A DNA stretch of 64,000 nt from NCBI RefSeq assembly GCF_009711135.1, contig NZ_WMIC01000005.1, positions 248,001 to 312,000 of the forward strand, written 5' to 3'. The notes below the pieces were generated by a model, which made no database searches, was not told where the DNA came from, and saw only the letters and a program-made list of their open reading frames with translations. A program made the translations under genes and the position numbers. The DNA comes from Flavobacterium sp. LC2016-01 (GTDB lineage: Bacteria > Bacteroidota > Bacteroidia > Flavobacteriales > Flavobacteriaceae). Positions 45,553 to 54,047 of the stretch are shown in pieces; within the stretch, counting starts at the first letter, position 1; every line of letters starts with the position of its first letter.

Positions 45553-45660
45553 TAAATGAAAAAACAACTTGTTTTCAATAATGAGGAAAGGCGTAAAGAA
45601 TAATAATCTTAATAATTTATTTTTATAACCAAATTCCAATAGTATGCGAAAAATTGGGCT

Positions 45661-45767
45661 ATTTGTATATCTGCCTAATTTGGGTCGCTGTGCGTGATTT
45701 TTTCACACGTACAAGTAAGTTGGAGACAATTTGGGAAAACAACAACGATAAAAAATAAACTAAAAAA
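45661..45767 (+). promoter_or_regulatory. Conserved leader L, copy 1
   Basis: TATATCTGCCTAATTTGGGT, then CACACGTACAAGTAAGTTGG and GACAATTTGGGAAAACAAC. It aligns over about 80 nt with 49244-49336 and 53945-54047, although the genes that follow are unrelated. Confidence 0.5.
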
Positions 45768-46583
45768 ATGACTTTCATTAAAACAATTTCTGCATTTTTA
45801 ATTACGCTTTTATTAGTAACAACAGCTTTTGGGCAAGAATCTAAACATAAAACTAAAATCTTATTAATTGGGACAATTCATTTTGAAACCCCGCATACAG
45901 ATAATTTTGAATTAAAAACAGATGATTTTTTAAGTGCTAAGCGACAAAGTGAATTAGAAGATTTAACTAATGTTTTATCTCAAACAAAAGCGACTAAAGT
46001 CATGATCGAAAGTTCAATTGAAAATCAACATTCTGCCGATAGTTTGTATAATTTATATTTAACAGGCCATTATAAACTTACAGTTTCAGAGAGACAACAA
46101 ATTGGCTTTAGGTTAGGTAAAAAATTAAAATTAAATCAAATAAACTGTATAGATAAATTCTATGGAATGCGCGATAGCTTAGTGGCTGTAACCGCAAAAG
46201 AAAATAATCAACTTTATTTACTAAAAGATTTAGGGACCCAGGCAAATGTAATGATAAATGATTATGATAATAAATTGAAAAATGGTACAATAACCGAAGT
46301 TTTAAAATACATAAATAAACCCGAAGAATTAAAAAGAAATTTATCAATCTATCTAAAATTTATAGCAAAAATTGGAGCAGGTAAAAATTTTGCAGGAGCA
46401 GAATCGGTATCAGATTGGTATTTAAGAAATCTTGCTATTTATTCAAATATTATAAATCAAGTAAATGCAAATGACAAATACGTTATACTACTATTTGGAC
46501 AAGGACATATTCCTATATTAAAACACTTACTGCAAAATAACGATGATTTTGAAATTGTTGAATTAAGTAGCGTACTAAAATAA
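45768..46583 (+). CDS. DUF5694 (TraB/GumN-like) exported protein
   Basis: This 271-residue protein has a signal peptide ending TTAFGQ. ILLIGTIHFETPHT (32-45) and the C-terminal LLFGQGHIPILKHLL give the paired GxxH/GxGH motifs of the TraB/GumN/ChaN-like metal-binding fold, and an acidic motif (KVMIESSI) supplies another ligand. The family is annotated DUF5694 in flavobacteria. The reaction is unknown; it may be a hydrolase. It is preceded by the conserved leader L. Confidence 0.75.
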   Translation: MTFIKTISAFLITLLLVTTAFGQESKHKTKILLIGTIHFETPHTDNFELKTDDFLSAKRQSELEDLTNVLSQTKATKVMIESSIENQHSADSLYNLYLTGHYKLTVSERQQIGFRLGKKLKLNQINCIDKFYGMRDSLVAVTAKENNQLYLLKDLGTQANVMINDYDNKLKNGTITEVLKYINKPEELKRNLSIYLKFIAKIGAGKNFAGAESVSDWYLRNLAIYSNIINQVNANDKYVILLFGQGHIPILKHLLQNNDDFEIVELSSVLK

Positions 46584-46638
46584 AACTGCTATCATTCGTA
46601 GCCTAGCGTGTAATAACATAACAATGATATAATCAAAA

Positions 46639-47016
46639 ATGAAAATAAATCAGAATAGCATTAATTTAAAATCCGACCGAATATTTTTATTTTTAAAACG
46701 AGTTGCCAGAATTGTTTTGACAACGTCTTCCATATTGCTAATTCTTTCAATAATTTCACTATTAGTTTATGGAGGAGAATGCTATAGTGTTTACTCAAAT
46801 GCGGGCTTTATCATTTGGCCAGCTGTAATAGTTTCAATTTATTCAATTGTTTATTCGTTACTTATAATTATAACTTTTTTAATATACAAAGCTTATAAGC
46901 GTCATTTAATTTGGTCGACAATTAAAAACGAAATTTTGTTTTTAATTCTGACAGGACTATTAATGACTATTTTTTATTTTGTAAATCGTTATATTATTGA
47001 AAATTATTGGAGGTAA
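46639..47016 (+). CDS. Small membrane protein
   Basis: This 125-residue protein has three transmembrane helices (about 24-47, 56-84, 96-117) and basic ends. There are no known motifs. It is 56 nt downstream of the DUF5694 gene and followed by a terminator. Confidence 0.5.
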   Translation: MKINQNSINLKSDRIFLFLKRVARIVLTTSSILLILSIISLLVYGGECYSVYSNAGFIIWPAVIVSIYSIVYSLLIIITFLIYKAYKRHLIWSTIKNEILFLILTGLLMTIFYFVNRYIIENYWR

Positions 47017-47030
47017 TATCTGAAAATAAA

Positions 47031-47062
47031 AACAAAAAAAGCTCCAGATTTCTCTGAAGCTT
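47031..47062. terminator. Bidirectional terminator
   Basis: AAAAAAAGCTCCAGA-tttc-TCTGAAGCTT gives the same hairpin as the tRNA terminators. It lies between a plus-strand gene ending at 47016 and a minus-strand gene ending at 47109. No tRNA remnant is attached here. Confidence 0.75.
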
Positions 47063-47108
47063 AAAAAATGCTATATAAATCCTGGTAGATATCTGCCAGA
47101 GTTTTCTT

Positions 47109-47678
47109 TTAAGAAATGTCCTTTAAGAAATTTAAAAGCTTTATTTCTTTTTTGATTATTCTGATCATAAATAATCCGAAGATTAATAAAAATATATAAC
47201 CGCTTGAGAGGATGTAAAGATAAAAACCTCTTGAGAAATGGTCTTTAAAAACAGGCAGAAGCATTGTAAAACCAACGATATAAGTCAGGTAAATGACAGG
47301 TGTAAAAATGTAATGTATTTTTTTTCTCCATTCATAAAACTGATGAGCCAGTTTGCTGTATTCAATTAAGTTAACATCGGTTTTTAAGCTCTCTAATTTT
47401 TTCGTGCTGATCCATTCTAAGGCTATACGCACAAGAAGCATTGTAATCATGATGCATAATCCAAAACCAAACAGTGTTTGTTTATAAGCGCCTACCCAAA
47501 TAAAATAAGCAATTAATATTAATGAGGTCAGGCTTAAAATTGCTTTGGTCCAAAAATGGCTTCGCTTAATTTTCTTGGTATGTGCCTCGGCTTTTTTAAT
47601 AATTTCAGTGGCTGTTGGTTTTGTATCAGATTCTGTCTGCTGATCCCAAATATTTTGTAAATCTTCAAATGTTTTCAT
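47109..47678 (-). CDS. Membrane protein, possible anti-sigma factor
   Basis: This 189-residue protein starts at the ATG of MKTFEDLQNIWDQQTESD; an ATG three codons upstream is also possible. It has a soluble N-terminal 45 residues, then four transmembrane helices (about 47-66, 72-91, 121-142, 151-171). It overlaps the ECF sigma gene, which signals translational coupling. The sequence does not match classical anti-sigma domains, but position and layout fit a membrane partner that restrains the sigma factor. Confidence 0.65.
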   Translation of the reverse strand: MKTFEDLQNIWDQQTESDTKPTATEIIKKAEAHTKKIKRSHFWTKAILSLTSLILIAYFIWVGAYKQTLFGFGLCIMITMLLVRIALEWISTKKLESLKTDVNLIEYSKLAHQFYEWRKKIHYIFTPVIYLTYIVGFTMLLPVFKDHFSRGFYLYILSSGYIFLLIFGLFMIRIIKKEIKLLNFLKDIS

Positions 47679-48159
47679 TTTGTACACATTGCGTTAAACT
47701 TTTTTTGATTCGGTGAATTCTAACACGAAGCGTTTCTTCGGTTATTCCTATTACTTCTGATATTTCCCGATATTCTAGTCCGTCTAAAGTCATCAGGATT
47801 ATCATTTTATTTGTTTCTTCGAGCTTTTGTATGCATTGATACATTTGGTGAAGCTGCTCGTCTTTTTCGCCCGAATAAGTTTCTGAAACCGTCTGAGGCA
47901 GGATATCGGTCCTAATTTCTTTTCTGGAAGATGATTTTCTTAAATAAAGAAGACAAGTGTTTACTGCAATTCTGTATATCCAGGTGCTGATACTGGAGTC
48001 ATTTCGGAAGGTATCTAACTTCTCCCAGACTTTGATAAAGATTTCCTGAGTTGCATCAGAGGCCAATGCAGTATCTCCACAAAAATAACCTTTGCATAAG
48101 CGAAAGACTTTATTGTAATGCTTGGAGTATATCTCGTTGAATTGTTCTTTTTCGGCCAC
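47665..48159 (-). CDS. ECF-type RNA polymerase sigma factor
   Basis: In this 164-residue protein region 2 (about 8-75: FNEIYSKHYNKVFRLCKGYF, DATQEIFIKVWEKLDTF, STWIYRIAVNTCLLYLRK) and region 4 (about 105-158: LEETNKMIILMTLDGLEYRE, ISEVIGITEETLRVRIHRIK) are complete. It lies 1 nt after the alpha/beta-hydrolase gene and overlaps the membrane gene, so it is co-transcribed with both. Confidence 0.93.
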   Translation of the reverse strand: MAEKEQFNEIYSKHYNKVFRLCKGYFCGDTALASDATQEIFIKVWEKLDTFRNDSSISTWIYRIAVNTCLLYLRKSSSRKEIRTDILPQTVSETYSGEKDEQLHQMYQCIQKLEETNKMIILMTLDGLEYREISEVIGITEETLRVRIHRIKKSLTQCVQNENI

Positions 48160-48160
48160 T

Positions 48161-48997
48161 TTATTTTAATTCTGATTTTACATTTTCTATAAACCACTCC
48201 GGCTGATCGTACATTACAAAATGCGCTGCTTTTGGTGCATAAAGAATTTTAGCGGATGGCAGATTTTCATACTGGACTTTATAGGTGTTTTGTACGGTAG
48301 CAAGATCTGGATTCGTTGCAGCTAAAATTACTACTGGAATTTTAATTTTAGAAATTTCTTTTCTCAAGTCTAAATTAAGCATATCAATATAACCATAAAC
48401 ATAGGTTTTTCTATCGGCAATATTCATCCATTCATTGATTGTTTTTTGTTTTTCTTTGTTCAGGCACATGTAAGAAGTCATTTGTGAATTCATTGCTTCA
48501 AAGCCCTTTTGATCCATCGCCAGCATCATTTTACTCTGAGGATTATCATAAGAAAGAGTTTCGCCTTTATAATTCGGAATCATTAAAGCTGCAGTTGAAG
48601 GTAAAGCATCAACGAGAATTAACTTTTTGAATAAAGTAGTTTCTTCAGATGCCAGCCACAAACTTAAAGTTCCTCCCAGACTATGACCAATCAATACCGC
48701 ATTTTTTAATTTTTTGGTTTTTACATAAGAAATAACCTGATTATTTATAGTAGACAGCCAAGGCCCTTCAATTGGAGGAACATTGCCAAATCCTGCAAAA
48801 GTAAAAATGTGGCATTCGTAATTTTTAGAAAGTTCGGCCACTGTTTCATTCCATACTTCTCCTGTACAACCAAAACCTGGGAATAACAATACGGGATTTC
48901 CTTTTCCTTTTACCTCTACCTTGAAGGCAGTTTGAGCAAAAACAGATTTTGAGACAAGAAGGATAAATGCGATAATTAAAATAGATTTCGTTTTCAT
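48161..48997 (-). CDS. Exported alpha/beta-hydrolase
   Basis: This is a 278-residue protein from ATG 48997 (signal peptide MKTKSILIIAFILLVSKSVF, cleavage after AQ). An upstream in-frame ATG at 49036 would place 13 residues before the signal and is rejected. The nucleophile elbow is GHSLGG (104-109, Ser106), the oxyanion region is LFPGFGCTGEVW, and the acid and His lie in LAATNPDLA and AAHFVMYDQPEW. The substrate is unknown. It is transcribed first in an operon with the ECF sigma gene. Confidence 0.85.
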   Translation of the reverse strand: MKTKSILIIAFILLVSKSVFAQTAFKVEVKGKGNPVLLFPGFGCTGEVWNETVAELSKNYECHIFTFAGFGNVPPIEGPWLSTINNQVISYVKTKKLKNAVLIGHSLGGTLSLWLASEETTLFKKLILVDALPSTAALMIPNYKGETLSYDNPQSKMMLAMDQKGFEAMNSQMTSYMCLNKEKQKTINEWMNIADRKTYVYGYIDMLNLDLRKEISKIKIPVVILAATNPDLATVQNTYKVQYENLPSAKILYAPKAAHFVMYDQPEWFIENVKSELK

Positions 48998-49130
48998 AAG
49001 ATTTAATTTTTTAAAGTTTACCTTTTGATACAGCACTAGTTTAATTGTTACCTCAAAAAAGCATTTTTTTTAAAAATATTTTTATTGGTTTTAGAATTTA
49101 GGTTTTGAAACCCTGCAATTTAGCGTAAAT

Positions 49131-49170
49131 ACAAAGCTTCAGAAAGTTTTTATCTTAATAGCAGGAAGCA
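49131..49170. repeat. tRNA 3'-end/terminator remnant R2 (decayed)
   Basis: AAAGCTTCAGAAAGTTTTTA then AATAGCAGGAAGCATCC. It matches R1 and R4 (AGTAGCGGGAAGCAATC; GCGGGCGGGAAGCATTC) beyond the tRNA part, and the following 60 nt also align with R4. The stem is partly lost. Confidence 0.4.
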
Positions 49171-49243
49171 TCCAAGTATTTAGTCGGGTAATTGCAGATT
49201 ATTATAGTATAATGAAATACGCATCTTAATAATATTTAATACT

Positions 49244-49336
49244 TTATCACATTAAGCTACCTAAATTTGGGTAGATTTGTGTAGATTGTCACTCATATAA
49301 ACAAGTTAGCAAACAGTTTTAGAACGTATCGTATAA
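49244..49336 (+). promoter_or_regulatory. Conserved leader L, copy 2
   Basis: TTTATCACATTAAGCTACCT, AAATTTGGGTAGATTTGTGT, CACTCATATAAACAAGTTAG, then CAAACAGTTTTAGAACG up to the ATG at 49337. It aligns with copies at 45661 and 53945. Confidence 0.5.
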
Positions 49337-49906
49337 ATGAAAAATACAGTCTTCTTACTATCCCTTTTATTGCTTGGTTTTAATTCCAAGACTAATCAAA
49401 AAAATACACCGATCGGAGAATTAGTAACGTATGAAAAACCAAGAATAACTAGCAAGAAATATTTTGATTACGACGAAATAATTCATTACAAAAACGATTT
49501 TAAAGAAAATAAAATTAAAGAACTTTATAATAATTATAAAAAATCCGAAAAGGATGCATTTCGCTTTGATGTCATTGTTGGCTACACTCCGAGAAGTATA
49601 AATGAAGTCGGATTTTTAGATAAATTGGAAACCATTGGTTATACAAAAACTAATGTGGACTCAAAAAAATTTAAACAAATAGACGAGATTTTTACTGAAA
49701 AGAAACACGGCGACGTTCTCGAATCCAGTTGTATTTACGTTTATAGAGATATCCTGATTTTCAGGAAAAAATCAAAAATTGTTGGTATAGCAAAAATTTG
49801 TTTTGGTTGCGGAGCCAGTATAATTTTAGGAACAAAACCGAACACAGAAGAATTTGGACAAAGTGGTGATTATGAGAAACTGGAAAAGTTACTTGATAAT
49901 AAATAA
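49337..49906 (+). CDS. Exported hypothetical protein
   Basis: This 189-residue protein has a signal-like N-terminus (MKNTVFLLSLLLLGFNSKTN) with no Cys at the expected place. The C-terminal part has KICFGCGASIILGTKPNTEE, then FGQSGDYEKLEKLL, a pattern I know from small flavobacterial proteins often near toxin modules, but the family is unnamed. It lies directly after leader L. Confidence 0.55.
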   Translation: MKNTVFLLSLLLLGFNSKTNQKNTPIGELVTYEKPRITSKKYFDYDEIIHYKNDFKENKIKELYNNYKKSEKDAFRFDVIVGYTPRSINEVGFLDKLETIGYTKTNVDSKKFKQIDEIFTEKKHGDVLESSCIYVYRDILIFRKKSKIVGIAKICFGCGASIILGTKPNTEEFGQSGDYEKLEKLLDNK

Positions 49907-49955
49907 GAAAACATTTGTTTCCACTTGTATGAAGCAATAGTTAATATGAAATAAA

Positions 49956-50408
49956 ATGATGATTATGATAAAGAAAAGATATTCAATTAATTTAAATTTT
50001 ATTATAGTATTATTTTCTCTACCCTTATTTTTTGTTTTTAGTTGTAATCAAAGTATTGAAAAAAATAACTATAACGGAAATTGGGTTTTAAAAGAACCTA
50101 ATTATACTGAAAAAATTATTTTGCAGGACGGGAATTATAAAAAAGAATATAGCAGTGATGATCTTAGAATAAACTCAAGAGGAAAGTTCTATCTCAATAG
50201 AAATGAAAATCGATTGGGAGTTACATTATCATTAATTCCGGATAAAATAATTAGTGAAAATGATACTATTTTTCAAGAATGTGAAAACTTAGACATTGTT
50301 GAAATTAATGATCGCAATCTAATAATTCAAAAATCAACTCAATGGATTAGAGATGCAAAAAATAGATTCATTAGAGTAAATGAAACTCTAATTTATAAAA
50401 AGCAATAA
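49956..50408 (+). CDS. Hypothetical lipoprotein
   Basis: This 150-residue lipoprotein has the lipobox VFSC at about residue 30, after a long N-region. The mature part is a small beta-rich domain (NWVLKEPNYTEKIILQDGNY) of the lipocalin-like kind found in Bacteroidota lipoproteins. It is 49 nt after the previous gene. Confidence 0.55.
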   Translation: MMIMIKKRYSINLNFIIVLFSLPLFFVFSCNQSIEKNNYNGNWVLKEPNYTEKIILQDGNYKKEYSSDDLRINSRGKFYLNRNENRLGVTLSLIPDKIISENDTIFQECENLDIVEINDRNLIIQKSTQWIRDAKNRFIRVNETLIYKKQ

Positions 50409-50532
50409 AAATGGAGATCGATGAGGTGCCGCTCGTGTGCACAAAGTTGCTTCAAAGTATTTGAACTTTGTGAAAACAATCAGCATAGTATAATGGTCAT
50501 ATTAAATCCCCTTACCAATTAAATCAATTACA

Positions 50533-50808
50533 ATGTATTCAACTAAGATATTTTCCGGTTTATGTTTTTTTTTGGGTCTCATACTTTTTGCAGTTGGTAT
50601 TTATATGAAGTTAAATAATATTTTGTCAACGGGTCAACCCTACAAAACTCGTTTAGGGACTAATATGAATGCGGAATCAATTGATGGAAATGGGGCTTTG
50701 CTTTTTGGAATACTCCTTTTAATCATATCGTTAATCAGTAATCGAATTTATATTTCTCAAAAGAAAGAGAGAAATAAAAGATTGGAAGAAGAGAATGCAG
50801 GTAATTGA
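50533..50808 (+). CDS. Small two-TM protein
   Basis: This 91-residue protein has hydrophobic helices at about 7-25 and 55-73, a short external loop (STGQPYKTRLGTNMNAESID) and a basic, charged C-terminus. It is hypothetical. Confidence 0.45.
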   Translation: MYSTKIFSGLCFFLGLILFAVGIYMKLNNILSTGQPYKTRLGTNMNAESIDGNGALLFGILLLIISLISNRIYISQKKERNKRLEEENAGN

Positions 50809-50825
50809 CAAATCGTGACCGCAAA

Positions 50826-50860
50826 TAGCTGCTATAACTGATTTAGGCAATTGGTTTTAC
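50826..50860. repeat. Cassette-end-like motif, variant copy
   Basis: AGCTGCTATAACTGATTTAGGCAATTGG. It resembles the motifs at 53538 and 54700 that also lie just after a gene, but with a deletion in the middle. Confidence 0.35.
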
Positions 50861-50928
50861 AGGAAGTTGGTTTTGCATTTTGAATAATTTGGGAATCCAA
50901 AAATAGAGTACCTATAAGCACAGCATAA

Positions 50929-51202
50929 ACCCGCTCTCCGAAGAGTTTCTTATGAAAAGCTCCGCAAATGTCTCTGACTTTGCGCATTTTTTTGTGTCTT
51001 AGAAATTGTGAACGTCTCAAAAGTCTCCCGACTTTTTTATATTTATGCTCGAATAGAAAATAAACAAGATATTTGTTTTAAAGTCGGTGCCGAAAGCTTT
51101 CGGGATTGAGAAGTTTTAGTTTTTTGATGACGGTTTGAAAGTTGGCGTAAAGTCGGAGACATTTGCGCAGCGTAATTGATGAATACTTCGTAGAGCGGGG
51201 TT
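50929..51202. repeat. Palindromic repeat family P, full copy
   Basis: The left arm reads CCGCTCTCCGAAGAGTTTCT, TATGAAAAGCTCCGCAAATG, TCTCTGACTTTGCGC. The right arm reads CGTAAAGTCGGAGACATTTG, CGCAGCGTAATTGATGAATA, CTTCGTAGAGCGGGG and is its imperfect inverse complement over about 60 nt. The 150-nt centre contains further shorter inverted copies of the AAGTC-GG motif. There is no coding sense. Confidence 0.65.
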
Positions 51203-51292
51203 ATTTGGCAAATCCGAAGAATGGGCTTAATTTAGTTCCAAACCTGCTGTAACAGCAAGACATTGACAGAGATTTTATAAAAACCGAAAATA

Positions 51293-52147
51293 ATGAAGAT
51301 AAAATCAATTTTTGCACTTATTTTTTTATTGCTTATCTGCACTTTTTGCGGAAAAGATTCACAGAATAAAAAACTAAAAAAACAGCATAGCCTTACAATA
51401 GAAGTTCAAAATGCTGTAGATAGTTTGTCTTTAATTGATGAAATTCGATTACGTGGTACAAAAAGATTTGATGACTTACTAAAAGTTGCTTCCAATCAAG
51501 ATCTTGTTTTCTTAACAAAGAATAAAAATCCAAATATTAGATGTTATGCTTTTAACGGTCTGATAATAAATAAATATCCAGAACTTAAGAATGTGTTTTT
51601 TGAACATTTAAAAGACACTTCTGTCATACAAACAAGATATGAATGTACTGGTGAAAGAACAACCGTTATGAATTTTATGCTAAACTATTTTCATCCAAAA
51701 AACATAGGAGTTAAAAACAAGTTTAGTGAAGTTGAATACAATAAATACAACAAAATAGCTGAATCATATAAAAAGAATATAAAACCAGAGAAGATTGAAA
51801 ATTATGAAGAAGAAATTAAAAAACTTCAGAATAATGATTTAGAGTATTTTCAAGATTATTATTGGGCAGATTCTAAAGATGAAGATTTTGAAGTAAAAAG
51901 AAAACTCATAAAAAAGAATATTGAATTTGTCAAATATGAAGAAATGGTTTTAGCTACTGCATACTTTGAAGTAAATGGATGTAATTCACATTTTCCAAAC
52001 ATAGAAAGAAGAAACGATACAATTATTTTAAAATATCAAATGCGAAGGAAATATCCTTGCGATGAAAAACATAGAATAATTGAAAAAATTAATTTTGTAA
52101 TTTTTGATCCATATGTAACCAAAATAAAAGCAGTTATTGCAGAATAA
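51293..52147 (+). CDS. Hypothetical lipoprotein with HEAT-like segment
   Basis: This 284-residue lipoprotein has the lipobox LICTFC near residue 19. Residues about 55-105 (FDDLLKVASNQDLVFLTKNK, then CYAFNGLIINKYPELKNVFF) look like one or two HEAT-type helical repeats, typical of some immunity or scaffold proteins. A Cys-rich C-terminus (NGCNSHFPNI, KYPCDEKHR) follows. The function is unknown. Confidence 0.6.
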   Translation: MKIKSIFALIFLLLICTFCGKDSQNKKLKKQHSLTIEVQNAVDSLSLIDEIRLRGTKRFDDLLKVASNQDLVFLTKNKNPNIRCYAFNGLIINKYPELKNVFFEHLKDTSVIQTRYECTGERTTVMNFMLNYFHPKNIGVKNKFSEVEYNKYNKIAESYKKNIKPEKIENYEEEIKKLQNNDLEYFQDYYWADSKDEDFEVKRKLIKKNIEFVKYEEMVLATAYFEVNGCNSHFPNIERRNDTIILKYQMRRKYPCDEKHRIIEKINFVIFDPYVTKIKAVIAE

Positions 52148-52160
52148 AATCTCCTGCTGG

Positions 52161-52290
52161 CGCGAGCGTCCCGTTCGTGAACGCAACGAGATGTTGACAA
52201 AGAGGGGGGTAAAGATAGTTAAAACAAAAAAGCCTCAGATTTCTCTGAAGCTTTTGTTTTAGTAGCCCTAACGGGACAATTCTCGAACCA
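52161..52290. repeat. Repeat block A with terminator and tRNA 3'-end remnant
   Basis: CGTTCGTGAACGCAACGAGA, then the terminator AAAAAGCCTCAGATTTCTCT-GAAGC (52226-52256) and the remnant AGTAGCCCTAACGGGACAAT-TCTCGAACCA (52261-52290). Read on the minus strand, the remnant would be a tRNA T-loop and acceptor 3' end (GGTTCGAG...AGGGCTA) with a 5-nt insertion. It is highly similar to 55575 and 56560. No further feature is seen up to 52513. Confidence 0.6.
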
Positions 52291-52513
52291 TTTTATGGAA
52301 GATTTGATAAAGTTCAACAATGGATAGTAAATGGAAACTAAATTGATAGATAAGATATTATAGCAGATAAAAACCTATTTGATAATTTACAATCAAATAA
52401 ATATATTGCGTGTTGTCTATTACATGTATTATTCTAATTTTGGTAGCTTCGTGAGATTTATTATAAATAACTTAGCTGTCAGTTGGCGGAAAAAGAAAAG
52501 CAAATTTCTAAAT

Positions 52514-53110
52514 ATGAAAAAAATATTTATTTTAAGTCTGTTATTAATTAAAATCGGTGTGTATTCACAAAATAGAAATTTAAAAGACATTTTTAATAAA
52601 AAAATAATACAAGTTACCGGAGATTTAAATAAAGATAACCTACTAGATAAAGTTGTTGTAACTCAAGATACAATAAATGAAAAATCACCATATAAATTAG
52701 AAATATTTTTTGCTAAACCAAACGGAAGTTTTGAATTAATTGTTTCTTCAACCAAAATAATTGAAGCCCAATATCCAGATGGAAGAGATGGATTTAAAAC
52801 TGGTAATGGGTTTTCAGATATTACAATAAAAAAAGGTGTAGTAAGCATAAACTTTGAATTGTTAAGAGGACATTTTGAACATAAGTTTAGGTTTCAAAAC
52901 GGAAATTTTGAATTAATTGGATTTTCAGAAGTTAATTCTGGTGGAGGTACAATGACAACAATAGATTTTAATCTTTCTACAGGAGTTAGAATTGAAAAAG
53001 AAGAAAGATATGATATTGATAAATTAATTAGTTATAATAAAAAGAAAATATTAATTAGACCTTTACCAAAACTTCAAGACGTAGAACCATTTGAGAATGA
53101 GTTATATTGA
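52514..53110 (+). CDS. Exported hypothetical protein
   Basis: This is a 198-residue protein from ATG 52514 (signal peptide MKKIFILSLLLIKIGVYSQ); the frame reaches back to 52379, but that extension is not signal-like. Residues 35-60 (QVTGDLNKDNLLDKVVVTQD) form an FG-GAP/calcium-binding-like Asp loop. The Gly-rich centre (SGGGTMTTIDFNLSTGVRI) is beta-rich. The family is unnamed but typical of flavobacterial exported proteins. Confidence 0.65.
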   Translation: MKKIFILSLLLIKIGVYSQNRNLKDIFNKKIIQVTGDLNKDNLLDKVVVTQDTINEKSPYKLEIFFAKPNGSFELIVSSTKIIEAQYPDGRDGFKTGNGFSDITIKKGVVSINFELLRGHFEHKFRFQNGNFELIGFSEVNSGGGTMTTIDFNLSTGVRIEKEERYDIDKLISYNKKKILIRPLPKLQDVEPFENELY

Positions 53111-53171
53111 AAATCTAAGTTAATATCAACTAGAATGGATTTGTGTAATTTAACCGACACATTAAGTACGA

Positions 53172-53531
53172 ATGAAAAACATTAAACACATTAATCTTGA
53201 CAAGTATAGTAATCCAGATTACGAACTTATAGAAACTAATATTTACAGAAATAAGCAGGAAGACATTCACGTTTTTGCATTGAACTTTGATCTAGAAGAA
53301 AACGAAAGCTCTCAATATCCACTGGAAGATATACTGGATAAGTTTTATTTACATGTTTCTGATTTTATAGATGAAGATGCATTTTATACAGAAAAAAATG
53401 TGAGTTTAGAATTAGGAGGAGATTTAGAGGATGTTCAGAAAGCTGTTAAATCAATTATTGGGAAACGAATATTTAACTCTGAATACATTGGTGAAGACGG
53501 AAACACATATGTGAGTTTGGTAATAGAATAA
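53172..53531 (+). CDS. Acidic hypothetical protein, immunity-like
   Basis: This 119-residue soluble acidic protein shows a pattern of ALNFDLEENESSQYPLEDIL and YIGEDGNTYVSLVIE. No family is recognised. Small size, charge and location among similar genes suggest an orphan immunity-type protein. Confidence 0.45.
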   Translation: MKNIKHINLDKYSNPDYELIETNIYRNKQEDIHVFALNFDLEENESSQYPLEDILDKFYLHVSDFIDEDAFYTEKNVSLELGGDLEDVQKAVKSIIGKRIFNSEYIGEDGNTYVSLVIE

Positions 53532-53537
53532 AAAACT

Positions 53538-53575
53538 AGCTATTACAGCTACTACAACATATTTGGCTAATTGGC
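53538..53575. repeat. Cassette-end-like motif, copy 2
   Basis: AGCTATTACAGCTACTACAA, then CATATTTGGCTAATTGG, 6 nt after a stop codon. It matches the motif at 54700 in about 25 of 37 positions. Confidence 0.4.
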
Positions 53576-53695
53576 ATAATGAAATGGTGGTTTTGCCGTT
53601 GGGATGATCAAATCCTTAACGAGATTCGAACCAAATTCCCTTGAAAATACAGGAGTTTAAAATTTCAAGAAATTGAAACAAGATTTTCGAACCAG

Positions 53696-53760
53696 AAAAA
53701 AAGCCGAGAAATCTAGATTTCTCGGCTTTTTGTATTTACTAGTAGCGGGCGGGAAGCATT
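53696..53760. repeat. Terminator and tRNA 3'-end remnant R4
   Basis: A perfect hairpin, AAAAAGCCGAGAAATCTAGA-TTTCTCGGCTTTTT, is followed by CTAGTAGCGGGCGGGAAGCA, where TAGTAGCGGG equals the acceptor end of the initiator tRNA gene and a GCGG duplication follows. The next 80 nt align with the region after R2. Confidence 0.55.
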
Positions 53761-53944
53761 CAATTATCTAACCAGATTATCTTGGATTATTACAGTATTG
53801 TATCATGCGTATCTTAATTTTTTTTCTGCCTTTTGTTTTTATAGCCAATCATATAAGTGCCAAAAAGCATCGATAAAATTAAAAGTCCTTTTGATAGTTT
53901 ATAGTGAAAAAAATATATATTTGAAAAGAAATAATGTGTGAAAT

Positions 53945-54047
53945 TTATCACACATATCTACCTAAATGTGGATGCGTTTGTGTGGTTTTGTGACACATAT
54001 AAATAAGTTGTGCGTCATTTTGGCTGAACGAAACGAAAAGATAAAAA
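53945..54047 (+). promoter_or_regulatory. Conserved leader L, copy 3
   Basis: TTATCACACATATCTACCTA, AATGTGGATGCGTTTGTGTG, GACACATATAAATAAGTTG, then CGTCATTTTGGCTGAACGAA up to the ATG at 54048. It aligns with 45661 and 49244, and its end also with 40560-40603. Confidence 0.5.

Noticed and set aside
50832..51020. Minus-strand frame starting MRRSQFLRHKKMRKVRDICG, and a similar frame at 54617-54814
   Set aside because: Both encode the same MRKVRDICxAFxKKLFG string only because they lie on the left arm of the palindromic repeat; they are repeat artefacts, not genes.
52379..52513. Upstream extension of the exported protein at 52514
   Set aside because: A clean Sec signal peptide begins at 52514; the extension would bury it.
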